This document shows positions 1 through 5,376 of a DNA stretch of 7,573 nt, in pieces. The DNA is taken from positions 1 to 7,573 of the forward strand of contig JAHRXB010000012.1 in the NCBI GenBank assembly GCA_019104905.1. The letters run 5' to 3'. Within the stretch, counting starts at the first letter, position 1, and each line of letters begins with the position of its first letter. The notes beneath the pieces were generated by a model. It worked only from the letters and a program-made list of their open reading frames with translations. It did no database searches and was not told where the DNA came from. The DNA is from Bdellovibrio sp. GTDB lineage: Bacteria > Bdellovibrionota > Bdellovibrionia > Bdellovibrionales > Bdellovibrionaceae. The translations under genes were made by a program, and so were the position numbers.

Positions 1-671
1 GCCTCTGGCTGATCCATGCGAACACGGCCGATGTAGTAGTGCGCTAAATAGGGCGTGGCATAGTCGGCGTTCTTAACTAAAGACTCAAAGTATTTCACCG
101 CTTTGTCGTACTGCTTTTGCTCTGAATACAAGGCTCCAATATATAGAGGAGCTTCCGTGTTTTCAGGCTGAAGCTTCATCACCTTCGTGTATTGGTCCAT
201 CGCTTTGGGGTACATCTTCAAAGAAGAATACAATCCGCCTAACAACAAATATGCATCCACGTTTTTAGGATCTTTGCTGACAGCTTCTTCCGCTTGCGTC
301 AAAGACTCGGAGATCAGACCTTGCTTCAGATATTCTGCCGCCAAACGCATGTGCACAGCCGGAGACTCTTGATCATAAATCAAAGTCATTTTGAAAGACT
401 CCACAGCCTTTGCCGTATTGCCCTCAAGACTGTAGGCCTCACCCATCGCGAAGTAGTAATCAGCCTGAGTGCGTAGATAAAGAGGATCTAATGTTGCGTT
501 TCCATCTTGCGATACGACCGGAGGAGCAAAAGACGCAGGAGCTCTGTTCTTATCATCAAATGATGCTTCGTAATAAGGGGCTTTGTCAGACTCGTTCGAA
601 GTGAGCGTCGCGCAAGCTGTGAGAGTCGCTATAAGAGGGAGGATTATCGCAGTCCTAGTGAATGGAAACAT
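1..671 (-). CDS. TPR-repeat lipoprotein (C-terminus beyond window)
   Basis: Translating the minus strand from the ATG at 671-669 gives 223 open codons that run off the left edge. The N-terminus is a lipoprotein signal: hydrophobic residues 8-18 followed by the lipobox LTAC with Cys20 as the predicted lipidated residue. A low-complexity linker (about 21-65) leads into about five consecutive tetratricopeptide repeats (roughly 70-103, 104-137, 138-171, 172-205 and 206 onward), with typical A-x-x-x-Y/G-x-x-x-P spacing such as AVSKDPKNVDAYLLLGGLY. A good Shine-Dalgarno, AAGGAG, lies 5 bases upstream of ATG. The family is a protein-protein interaction scaffold, here anchored to a membrane facing the periplasm. 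The gene lies 95 bases downstream of the pseudopilin-like gene on the same strand, with no clear terminator between them, so they may share a transcript. PilF/TadD-type pilus-assembly lipoproteins are one possible relation, but TPR proteins are too varied to name a partner. I am sure of the architecture, not of the role. Confidence 0.88.
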   Translation of the reverse strand, partial: MFPFTRTAIILPLIATLTACATLTSNESDKAPYYEASFDDKNRAPASFAPPVVSQDGNATLDPLYLRTQADYYFAMGEAYSLEGNTAKAVESFKMTLIYDQESPAVHMRLAAEYLKQGLISESLTQAEEAVSKDPKNVDAYLLLGGLYSSLKMYPKAMDQYTKVMKLQPENTEAPLYIGALYSEQKQYDKAVKYFESLVKNADYATPYLAHYYIGRVRMDQPE

Positions 672-766
672 TAGATCTCCTTGGTCACTAGGCTGATCGG
701 CGTATTTTGAGATTTCCTTGATAAGTCAGGACCTCATCGAGACCTTGATCGGGATTCGAAAGTTGT

Positions 767-1246
767 CTAATTCTGAGTCACACTCAAAAGGACTCCGACA
801 TCGTCGCCGGAATAGACGGGCTGCGCAGTCACCGCGACCTCTTCATTATCCAAGGCGACAGTCTCTGCCTTCTTATTTGGTCCTGAAGACCAAACAAGGA
901 TGCGCACATGCCCCGCCTTATCGGATGAAAGAATTCGATACCGGAAGGGCATTCCCCAAGGATCTGTGCCCATAAGCCCCGTGCTGCGGAGGTTTTCGGC
1001 CGTGGAGGCCTCCCCCCCTACTGACGCGGGATTTCGACCTGATGTATGAGAATTTTTTGCTGCCTCGCGATAAATTTGCACGACCTGGTAGCCAACGACC
1101 TCAGCTTTTTGAAGGGCGATCTCGGCCCGAGAGTCCTGCATTTGGCGATTCCACGGGGTCGCTATAATCGCTGCAGAAAAGCCGACCAAACCCAACAGGG
1201 CCAGGACTCCAGAAGACTTAAACTCTTGTTTTTCTTCATTTTTCAT
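767..1246 (-). CDS. Membrane-anchored GspG-like pseudopilin-related protein
   Basis: This 159-residue protein has a short charged N-terminus (MKNEEKQEFK), one hydrophobic helix at about 14-30, then an amphipathic helical stretch (about 36-63), which is the general plan of a type IV pilin-like protein. The C-terminal half contains TDPWG at 94-98 followed by MPFRYRI, then a WSSGPN segment and SGDDV at 146-150. These match the order DPWG-x-P-Y/F-x-Y, S-x-G-x-D/N, D-D-I/V seen in type II secretion major pseudopilins (GspG). The odd point is the N-terminus: Gly13 precedes the hydrophobic helix, but there is no Phe/Met at +1 and position +5 is Leu18 instead of the conserved Glu, so prepilin peptidase processing is doubtful. 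The ATG is preceded by AGGAAAG at 6 bases. It is divergent from the phaR-like gene and upstream of the TPR lipoprotein on the same strand. It may be a minor or degenerate pseudopilin, or a membrane protein that borrowed the fold. Confidence 0.75.
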   Translation of the reverse strand: MKNEEKQEFKSSGVLALLGLVGFSAAIIATPWNRQMQDSRAEIALQKAEVVGYQVVQIYREAAKNSHTSGRNPASVGGEASTAENLRSTGLMGTDPWGMPFRYRILSSDKAGHVRILVWSSGPNKKAETVALDNEEVAVTAQPVYSGDDVGVLLSVTQN

Positions 1247-1392
1247 TAAATTCTTTCCTGAAACGACGGCCTATACCCATACCTTTCGGCGCCCTTAGAG
1301 GAAAACTTTAGACAAAGGTCTGTTAAATAATTAAAAACGAATGGCAGTTTGCAAAATATATGACGCTTAAAGTCTTTTCTTTTGGCCTGAGG

Positions 1393-1409
1393 ACCCCTTG
1401 ACAAGGGGT
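1393..1409. promoter_or_regulatory. 17-bp perfect palindrome, candidate operator
   Basis: The sequence reads ACCCCTTG, a central A, then CAAGGGGT: two 8-base arms that are exact reverse complements around one central base. No T-run follows on either strand, so it does not look like a terminator. It contains the TTGACA hexamer at 1398-1403, placing it over a plausible -35 box of the downstream regulator gene. Such a site fits a dimeric repressor, and PhaR proteins are known in other bacteria to repress their own genes, so autoregulation is a reasonable guess. The palindrome is directly visible; the function is inferred. Confidence 0.5.
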
Positions 1410-1426
1410 GGCGGCAGGGATAGGTT
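1398..1426 (+). promoter_or_regulatory. Candidate promoter of the phaR-like gene
   Basis: A perfect -35 consensus TTGACA (1398-1403) is followed after 17 bases by TAGGTT (1421-1426), which matches the -10 consensus at only three of six positions. A start near 1433 would give a leader of about 75 bases before the TTG start codon. The exact -35 and ideal spacing support it; the poor -10 suggests a weak or activator-dependent promoter, or a different sigma factor. Confidence 0.35.
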
Positions 1427-1498
1427 GCGCCCATCTACAGGGGGACGCTGAATCATAAAGCAGCTTATCTCCTTGAGACTTTGGGGAAATTTCAAATT

Positions 1499-1504
1499 GG
1501 GAGG
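1499..1504 (+). promoter_or_regulatory. Strong ribosome binding site that decides the phaR-like start
   Basis: GGGAGG ends four bases before TTG at 1509-1511 and is the only strong Shine-Dalgarno near the beginning of this gene. The in-frame ATG at 1530 lies 25 bases from it with only A-rich sequence between, and the in-frame TTG at 1473 lies upstream of it. Confidence 0.65.
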
Positions 1505-1508
1505 CACT

Positions 1509-2054
1509 TTGATCAACCAAAACGAAACAATGACATCGAAGCCAAATTCTAAAGTTAAAATCATCAAGCGCTATCAGAATCGCAAACTCTACGACACTCA
1601 GCAAAGCTGCTACGTGACTCTTGATGATATCGCTAAAATGATCCGCACAAACGAAGAAGTAATGGTTATCGATAATAAGTCTAAAAACGATATCACTGCT
1701 GCTACTTTGACTCAGATCATTTTCGAAGCAGAAAAGAAGGCATCTCAATATGCTCCTCTTTTCACTCTTCGCGAAATCATCCAGAACGGTAACGGAAGCA
1801 TCTCTGGTTACTTGGCTAAGCTTGGCGCGTTCCCTCAGGACTACATGACTAAGCAACAAGTAAACACAGTTGTTGAGCACGCTTCTACTGACAGCGTTAA
1901 ACAAAACTTGGAAAACCGCGTTGCAACTGCTGCAACTCGCTACAACACAGACACGACTGCTAAAGTCGCTGCTGAAAAAGCAACGGTTCTTCCTGGTCTT
2001 CAACAAGACGACGAAACTCCAAACCTTCCTGGTTCTTCTTTGTTGAATAACTAA
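1509..2054 (+). CDS. PhaR-type polyhydroxyalkanoate regulator domain protein
   Basis: The 181-residue product carries the PhaR/PHB accumulation regulator N-terminal domain at about 17-78, recognisable from KIIKRYQNRKLYDT, YVTLDDIAKMI, the V-I-D-N-K/S stretch and a D-I-T-x-x-x-L-x-Q-I-I-F-E-x-E segment. In characterised PhaR proteins this domain binds DNA and controls polyester granule genes such as phasins. The rest (about 79-181) is Ala/Thr/Asn/Gln-rich, begins with LFTLREIIQNGNGSISGYL and ends with an acidic, Pro-containing tail; it does not show me a clear second PHB-accumulation domain. The start is best placed at TTG 1509 because of the GGGAGG four bases upstream; ATG 1530 (174 residues) is the alternative and would keep the whole domain. 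Codons ending in T (GCT, ACT, TCT) are heavily used compared with neighbours, suggesting strong expression. No polyester synthase, depolymerase or phasin gene lies nearby, so the targets are distant or different. A strong terminator follows. Confidence 0.88.
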   Translation: MINQNETMTSKPNSKVKIIKRYQNRKLYDTQQSCYVTLDDIAKMIRTNEEVMVIDNKSKNDITAATLTQIIFEAEKKASQYAPLFTLREIIQNGNGSISGYLAKLGAFPQDYMTKQQVNTVVEHASTDSVKQNLENRVATAATRYNTDTTAKVAAEKATVLPGLQQDDETPNLPGSSLLNN

Positions 2055-2090
2055 GACCGTTTGTTGAGTTTTATGCACTCTCGTGCAAAT

Positions 2091-2122
2091 AAAAAGGCTC
2101 TGTTTTTACAGAGCCTTTTTTT
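2091..2122. terminator. Bidirectional intrinsic terminator
   Basis: GGCTCTGT (2096-2103) pairs perfectly with ACAGAGCC (2108-2115) around a four-T loop. It is followed by seven T on the plus strand (2116-2122) and preceded by five A (2091-2095), which become the T-run on the minus strand. It sits between the convergent phaR-like and COG3014-like genes and should stop transcripts from both sides. A small separate hairpin, TGCAC-TCTC-GTGCA at 2074-2087, precedes it. Confidence 0.92.
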
Positions 2123-2145
2123 ATTCTCAGATTTCTTCCGCTTTT

Positions 2146-3387
2146 CTATTTTAACGAACGCCAAATAATAAACTTCTTCTGTCCGGCCTTGATATCGACC
2201 ACTTGGCCCTCAAGATTTTCGCCTGTCACGACGTCAGAAGCACTTAGACCCTCCAGGTGCAGTTGATATTGTCCCGGCGCGAGGGGAAGACGAATCGTCT
2301 GAATCGTTTGTGGCAGTGTGGACCACTGCCGAACATCCGCACGATCGGCGATATTCAGCGCGATCCACGTTAAATTCCCTAAGAGCTCATTTTTCTGGCG
2401 CACCTGATCAGACAATACTGCCTTCGTGGCAAGACCCGACAAGCGCTTGGCCACCAAAATTCCCTGATCATCCTTCAAGGTCTCAATCGCCGCACCTTGA
2501 ACATCGTAAACCTCTCGACTCAGATAAGATTTGTTAGCAATGGTCAATCGTGCTTTTTGAGTTTCACTATAAACAGGCATCAAGGCTGGAAATCGATATT
2601 CACTTCGACTGGGCACCTTTCGCGGCCCCCAACCCTGTTGATAAATCACAACCAGTTCGCCAAGGTTCTTGTCATACCAAGAGGGATCCTCTTTCACTTC
2701 TGGAAACTTCTTTTTCCAATCCTGATAGGAATCCATCCGACGTGCCAACTTCGCCGAGCGCACAAGATCTTCATGAATCGTCGCAATAGTAGGATCAATC
2801 TTATAAGCCTCGTTGTAGGCAATATAAGCATCATCATAACTACGACTGGCTTCCCAAATCAGAGCCGAAAGATACTTACTGAAAGAATTCAGTTCGAATT
2901 TCTTTTTCTCATCAGCTCGATATTTCAAATATTTTTCATTAATACGACGAGCCTCTACCAAGGCGTCGTCCAGTTGCCCCAACTCAAGAAAGTTCATGGC
3001 CAAGTAGGCATTTACAAAGATCTTTTCAAAAGTGTCGCCTTTGTATTGAACCATCTCTTCGTTGAGCGCTAAAGAACCGGCAAATCGCGAAACGGACTGA
3101 TAGTCCACTTGCTCCGCCAGGCGATCGGCCCTCAAAAATACCTCATTGCTTTCCTTGATCTTTCCCGCAATCTGCAAGGCCACGCCGTAGTCCAAGAGAT
3201 AAACCAGCTGATCATCCCCCTCTTTTTCTGCCAAAGGCTTCAGATCATTTAAAGCTGTGGCGTATTCACGACGAGTCAGGGCATCCCGTGCCTCTTGAAC
3301 TTTATTTTGGTAGGTGGCACAGCCCAGAAGAGAAAATATCAAAAAAAGACCCACGACAGGCGTGAGTCTTTGCAAAAAAAGTTTCAT
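2146..3387 (-). CDS. COG3014-like TPR-containing lipoprotein
   Basis: The 413-residue protein starts with a lipoprotein signal ending in the lipobox LLGC, with Cys23 as the predicted lipid anchor. Residues about 25-240 are helical and TPR-like (for example ALTRREYATALNDLKPLA and AYIAYNEAYKIDPTIATIHE). The C-terminal part (about 240-413) is beta-rich and begins with GELVVIYQQGWGPRKVPSR, followed by a segment on Tyr/Phe-Pro-rich residues and a final APGQYQLHLEGL-like strand region. This layout matches the poorly characterised COG3014 family of periplasm-facing lipoproteins, which is often found beside LpoB-like genes. The ATG is only 3 bases past the stop of the upstream LpoB-like gene and I see no clear Shine-Dalgarno (TTGGTCTTTAATAG precedes it), so translation is probably coupled. 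The shared bidirectional terminator at 2091-2122 closes the operon. The molecular role is unknown; envelope or peptidoglycan maintenance with its neighbour is an inference. Confidence 0.85.
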   Translation of the reverse strand: MKLFLQRLTPVVGLFLIFSLLGCATYQNKVQEARDALTRREYATALNDLKPLAEKEGDDQLVYLLDYGVALQIAGKIKESNEVFLRADRLAEQVDYQSVSRFAGSLALNEEMVQYKGDTFEKIFVNAYLAMNFLELGQLDDALVEARRINEKYLKYRADEKKKFELNSFSKYLSALIWEASRSYDDAYIAYNEAYKIDPTIATIHEDLVRSAKLARRMDSYQDWKKKFPEVKEDPSWYDKNLGELVVIYQQGWGPRKVPSRSEYRFPALMPVYSETQKARLTIANKSYLSREVYDVQGAAIETLKDDQGILVAKRLSGLATKAVLSDQVRQKNELLGNLTWIALNIADRADVRQWSTLPQTIQTIRLPLAPGQYQLHLEGLSASDVVTGENLEGQVVDIKAGQKKFIIWRSLK

Positions 3388-3390
3388 CTA

Positions 3391-3990
3391 TTAAAGACCA
3401 ATTGATTTCTTCTTAAATGTCTTACGAATCTGTTTTTGATCAGACCAAGTGATCATGCTGGTTTTCAAGTTGGTGAGATTCAGCGTCAGCTTGTAGTACA
3501 CGGACTTGTCCTTACCCACCTCTTGTACGATGGAATCCAAACGTCCATTGATGATGAAGTCGGCTCCCACTTGTCCGCCAGGACCCTTTTTGGAATCCTC
3601 AGCCACCATGCCCGAGTTTTGATAGTTATACTCGTCAGAGATATCTTGGCGCGCCTCTTTATCCACGAATCCCACTTTGCCGGACTTCATAAGCTCGACA
3701 CGAACCATGTCCATAATGCTTTGAGTGTCGATATGTTCACTGGTTTTATTCTGTAAATTGGTGACCATCACCACAGGCATTTTTTTAGCGCCCGCAATCG
3801 CCGGAGAAGCCATGACACTTGCAACAAGATCTTGAACAGCTTTTTGCATATCTGTTTCAGACCATTGGTCATTTAAAAGATTCTCACGATTGACATCGTC
3901 ATATTGTCCTTTGACGAATGCTTTGGGACCACAACTGGTCATTGCTAAAAAAGAAAGAGAAAGAGCTGCTAAAGTTAGATTCTTTTTCAT
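3391..3990 (-). CDS. LpoB-like penicillin-binding-protein activator lipoprotein
   Basis: The 199-residue product has a lysine-headed signal peptide and a lipobox MTSC with Cys20 as the lipidated residue; Met at -3 is less usual than Leu but acceptable. The folded domain (about 45-190) carries the LpoB family signatures: VVMVTNLQNKTSEHIDT at 73-89, an L-x-x-SGKVGFVD segment (to 110), GADFIINGRLDS at 142-153, Y-Y-K-L-T-L-N-L-T-N-L-K-T, and WSDQKQIRK at 182-190. In E. coli LpoB reaches from the outer membrane through the peptidoglycan to stimulate the transpeptidase of PBP1b; this protein has only a short linker between the lipid Cys and the domain, and no PBP gene is nearby, so the partner is open. 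The start is supported by AGGAAGG four bases before the ATG. It is the first gene of a two-gene operon with the COG3014-like lipoprotein. The family call is firm, the exact enzyme partner is not. Confidence 0.88.
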   Translation of the reverse strand: MKKNLTLAALSLSFLAMTSCGPKAFVKGQYDDVNRENLLNDQWSETDMQKAVQDLVASVMASPAIAGAKKMPVVMVTNLQNKTSEHIDTQSIMDMVRVELMKSGKVGFVDKEARQDISDEYNYQNSGMVAEDSKKGPGGQVGADFIINGRLDSIVQEVGKDKSVYYKLTLNLTNLKTSMITWSDQKQIRKTFKKKSIGL

Positions 3991-4025
3991 AATACCTTCC
4001 TATCCCCTCTGGGACATACCACAAA

Positions 4026-4058
4026 AGTCTATGTCGAGGACTTCGGACGCGCAAGTCC
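4026..4058 (-). promoter_or_regulatory. Candidate lpoB-like operon promoter with inverted repeat
   Basis: On the minus strand TTGCGC (plus 4049-4054) and TAGACT (plus 4026-4031, four of six -10 matches) are 17 bases apart and would start transcription about 30 bases before the ATG, leaving room for the Shine-Dalgarno. An inverted repeat GGACTT (4038-4043) / AAGTCC (4053-4058), with 9 bases between arms, covers the -35 box and part of the spacer, so it could be an operator. The -35 box itself is poor (three of six). Confidence 0.33.
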
Positions 4059-4119
4059 CAAACCGATCCTCATACGAGGCCTATTCAGGATATGAAACCC
4101 CATCTATTTGCATTTAAAA

Positions 4120-4536
4120 ATGAACATGATTGAGATCTCTTCAAGCTACCAAGCCTTTAAATGTCTGAATGCGCAAATCAATCCCTACGCCGAAGAACTC
4201 TGGCTTTTGGCTTTAAATTCACAAATGGCCCTGATCAAAAAGGAAATGCTATTTCGCGGAACAGCGGATCACTGCCTGATTCATCCGCGCGACATCTTTC
4301 GAACGCTCGTCTTGTGCAACGCCAGTTCTTTTGTCTTGGCGCACAATCACCCTAGCAACCAAGCCCTCCCCTCAGAACAGGACTTGATCCTCACACGCAA
4401 GATCCATCAACTCGCCACTCTCTTTCAGATTCCTCTGAATGATCACCTGATAATGACCCCACACCAATACTACAGCATGGCAGATCATGGGCATTTTAAA
4501 AAATGGAGAAAGACCTCGGCACGATGGCTTTATTGA
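4120..4536 (+). CDS. Stand-alone RadC-type JAMM (MPN) domain protein
   Basis: The 138-residue protein is essentially only the C-terminal domain of RadC (JAB/MPN fold). Visible signatures are the conserved acidic pair at 25-26 (YAEELW), the FRGT segment at 45-48, IHPRDIFRTLVLCNAS at 54-69, and a full zinc-binding JAMM motif: His75-Asn-His77, seven residues, Ser85, two residues, Asp88. NDHLIM at 108-112 matches the L-D-H-I/L-I-I/V stretch that follows in RadC. The usual Gly after HNHPS is replaced by Asn80. The N-terminal helix-hairpin-helix part of full-length RadC (about 220 residues in all) is absent, as in short RadC-like proteins of mobile elements. The family fold is a zinc metalloprotease; for RadC the real substrate and any role in DNA repair are unsettled. 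The start is uncertain: ATG at 4120 or 4126 or TTG at 4108, none with a clear Shine-Dalgarno. Its last 7 bases overlap the end of the convergent gene. Confidence 0.83.
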   Translation: MNMIEISSSYQAFKCLNAQINPYAEELWLLALNSQMALIKKEMLFRGTADHCLIHPRDIFRTLVLCNASSFVLAHNHPSNQALPSEQDLILTRKIHQLATLFQIPLNDHLIMTPHQYYSMADHGHFKKWRKTSARWLY

Positions 4537-5123
4537 ACGGAGCCTGTCCCTGAACCGAAAAGATTCATTTCATTTTGGCGAATCGGGGTCACGGAAATGA
4601 CTCGACTTAAATCTTCACTCAAGATGACTTTGTAACCACCTCGGCGCGCGTTTTCAATAAACTGCCGCGCATATTCTTCCTTATAGGCCTGAGAATATTC
4701 ATTCATTTGCTGAGCATTAAAAAGCTCTCTCTGTACGATATCGTGAGGACTCATAGATTCTTCGCGGCGTTCGCCTCGTCCTAGTTCATTGGCCAACTCT
4801 GCCGCACGAGTATCGCCGGAAAGATCCAATCGCCCATCATTGGCGTAAGCTCTTTGTGGTTCCGTTTGATTGAAGTCTGAGTTCAAAAGACGTGCATTTT
4901 CCAACTGCATTCTTTGGCGCTCCATTTCCATGCGCTCGTTGGTCAGCATGAGATGTTTGTTCACGGCCTTCTCGAACTTTTCAGATTTCACAGTGGGTGA
5001 TGGCTTGTCTGCTTTTCCAGATTCTTCGGTTCCCAAATACGCAAAGATCAACCCTGCCGCCCCAATAAAGAGAAGCAAAGCTAGCAACATGGACTTTTCT
5101 TTTTGTGACGTCTTGGATGCCAT
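4530..5123 (-). CDS. Hypothetical membrane-anchored coiled-coil protein
   Basis: I do not recognise this 197-residue protein. It has a short basic N-terminus (MASKTSQKEK), one hydrophobic segment at about 12-30 that would anchor it in the inner membrane with the rest in the periplasm, and a linker rich in Ser, Lys and Pro. A highly charged helix follows at about 46-80 (NERMEMERQRMQLENARLL) with coiled-coil character. The C-terminal half has a Glu/Arg/Gln-rich helical part (125-162) and ends in a small conserved-looking unit, GGYKVILSEDLSRVISVTPIR (162-182), that reads like a short beta structure, before a Gly/Ser tail. The ATG at 5123 has no good Shine-Dalgarno; Met12 (5090) is an alternative but would remove the basic residues that orient the membrane helix. 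A FliA-like promoter lies directly upstream. It converges on the JAMM gene with a 7-base overlap and no terminator between them. Confidence 0.8.
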   Translation of the reverse strand: MASKTSQKEKSMLLALLLFIGAAGLIFAYLGTEESGKADKPSPTVKSEKFEKAVNKHLMLTNERMEMERQRMQLENARLLNSDFNQTEPQRAYANDGRLDLSGDTRAAELANELGRGERREESMSPHDIVQRELFNAQQMNEYSQAYKEEYARQFIENARRGGYKVILSEDLSRVISVTPIRQNEMNLFGSGTGSVQ

Positions 5124-5130
5124 AAGGGTC

Positions 5131-5157
5131 TTATCGGTCCCCGAGGTCGAATTCTTA
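5131..5157 (-). promoter_or_regulatory. Possible sigma-28 (FliA)-like promoter
   Basis: Read on the minus strand, TAAGAATT (plus 5150-5157), an 11-base spacer and ACCGATAA (plus 5131-5138) match the FliA consensus TAAAGTTT-N11-GCCGATAA at five of eight and seven of eight positions with exact spacing. The expected start lies only a few bases before, or at, the ATG at 5123, giving a leaderless or near-leaderless mRNA, which agrees with the missing Shine-Dalgarno. A 10-base palindrome TTCTTAAGAA overlaps the -35 side. The motif match is seen; activity is inferred. Confidence 0.4.
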
Positions 5158-5357
5158 AGAAAGAGAGCTTTACTTAGCTATTTTGTCTTCTTGAAAAAAC
5201 GAGTGACATCCATTCGTAAACAGAAATGTATCTGTAAAACGTTTCTTGGATAAGTGTCGAACCTTTAGACATCCCAAAAGAGTTCTTACCGAATTTTAAT
5301 CAATTTGAGACGTGGCACAGACCATGAAGTGAAGGATCGGTCAAAGAACCCCCACCC

Positions 5358-5370
5358 CCTTTGCGAAAGG
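5358..5370 (+). promoter_or_regulatory. Pilin ribosome binding site within a small hairpin
   Basis: The Shine-Dalgarno AAAGG (5366-5370), six bases before the pilin ATG, can pair with CCTTT (5358-5362) around a GCG loop. It decides the start at 5377 against an in-frame upstream ATG at 5305 that has no such site. The five-base stem is weak on its own, but could reduce or regulate initiation. Upstream of it (5158-5357) I found no promoter that I trust; TTTAAT near 5295 is a fair -10 without a matching -35. Confidence 0.45.
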
Positions 5371-5376
5371 ACCTCT

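Larger units (their letters stand above)
1247..1508. other. Divergent intergenic control region
   Basis: These 262 bases separate the pseudopilin-like gene (minus) from the PhaR-type gene (plus) and must hold both promoters. The part nearest the minus-strand gene is A/T-rich around 1320-1360. A TTGCAA at 1349-1354 with an AATTAT-like hexamer 16 bases further along the minus strand (plus coordinates 1327-1332) is a weak promoter candidate for that gene. The plus-strand half holds the palindrome and promoter listed separately. I see no convincing coding sequence here; reading frames crossing it continue from neighbouring antisense frames. Confidence 0.6.

Noticed and set aside
1393..1409. The palindrome as an intrinsic terminator
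   Set aside because: No T-run follows on either strand and it lies between divergent, not convergent, genes.
1323..2078. A 251-codon open frame on the minus strand opposite the PhaR-type gene
   Set aside because: It lies antisense to a gene with a clear domain, is rich in Phe/Ser/Val/Cys as expected for a shadow of T-ending codons, has no ribosome binding site and no recognisable domain.
2497..3072. A 191-codon open frame on the plus strand inside the COG3014-like gene
   Set aside because: It is antisense to a well-supported lipoprotein gene, its composition (Ile, Phe, Asn, Ser) is that of a shadow frame, and it has no plausible start signal.
4092..4133. A 13-codon open frame (MKPHLFAFKNEHD) as a leader peptide of the JAMM gene
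   Set aside because: The AGGA before its ATG is only one base away, and it looks like chance overlap with the start of the JAMM gene; no attenuator hairpin is present.
5313..5331. TGGCAC box as a sigma-54 promoter for the pilin
   Set aside because: The -24-like TGGCAC is present but no GC-containing -12 element occurs at the required spacing (GA is found there).
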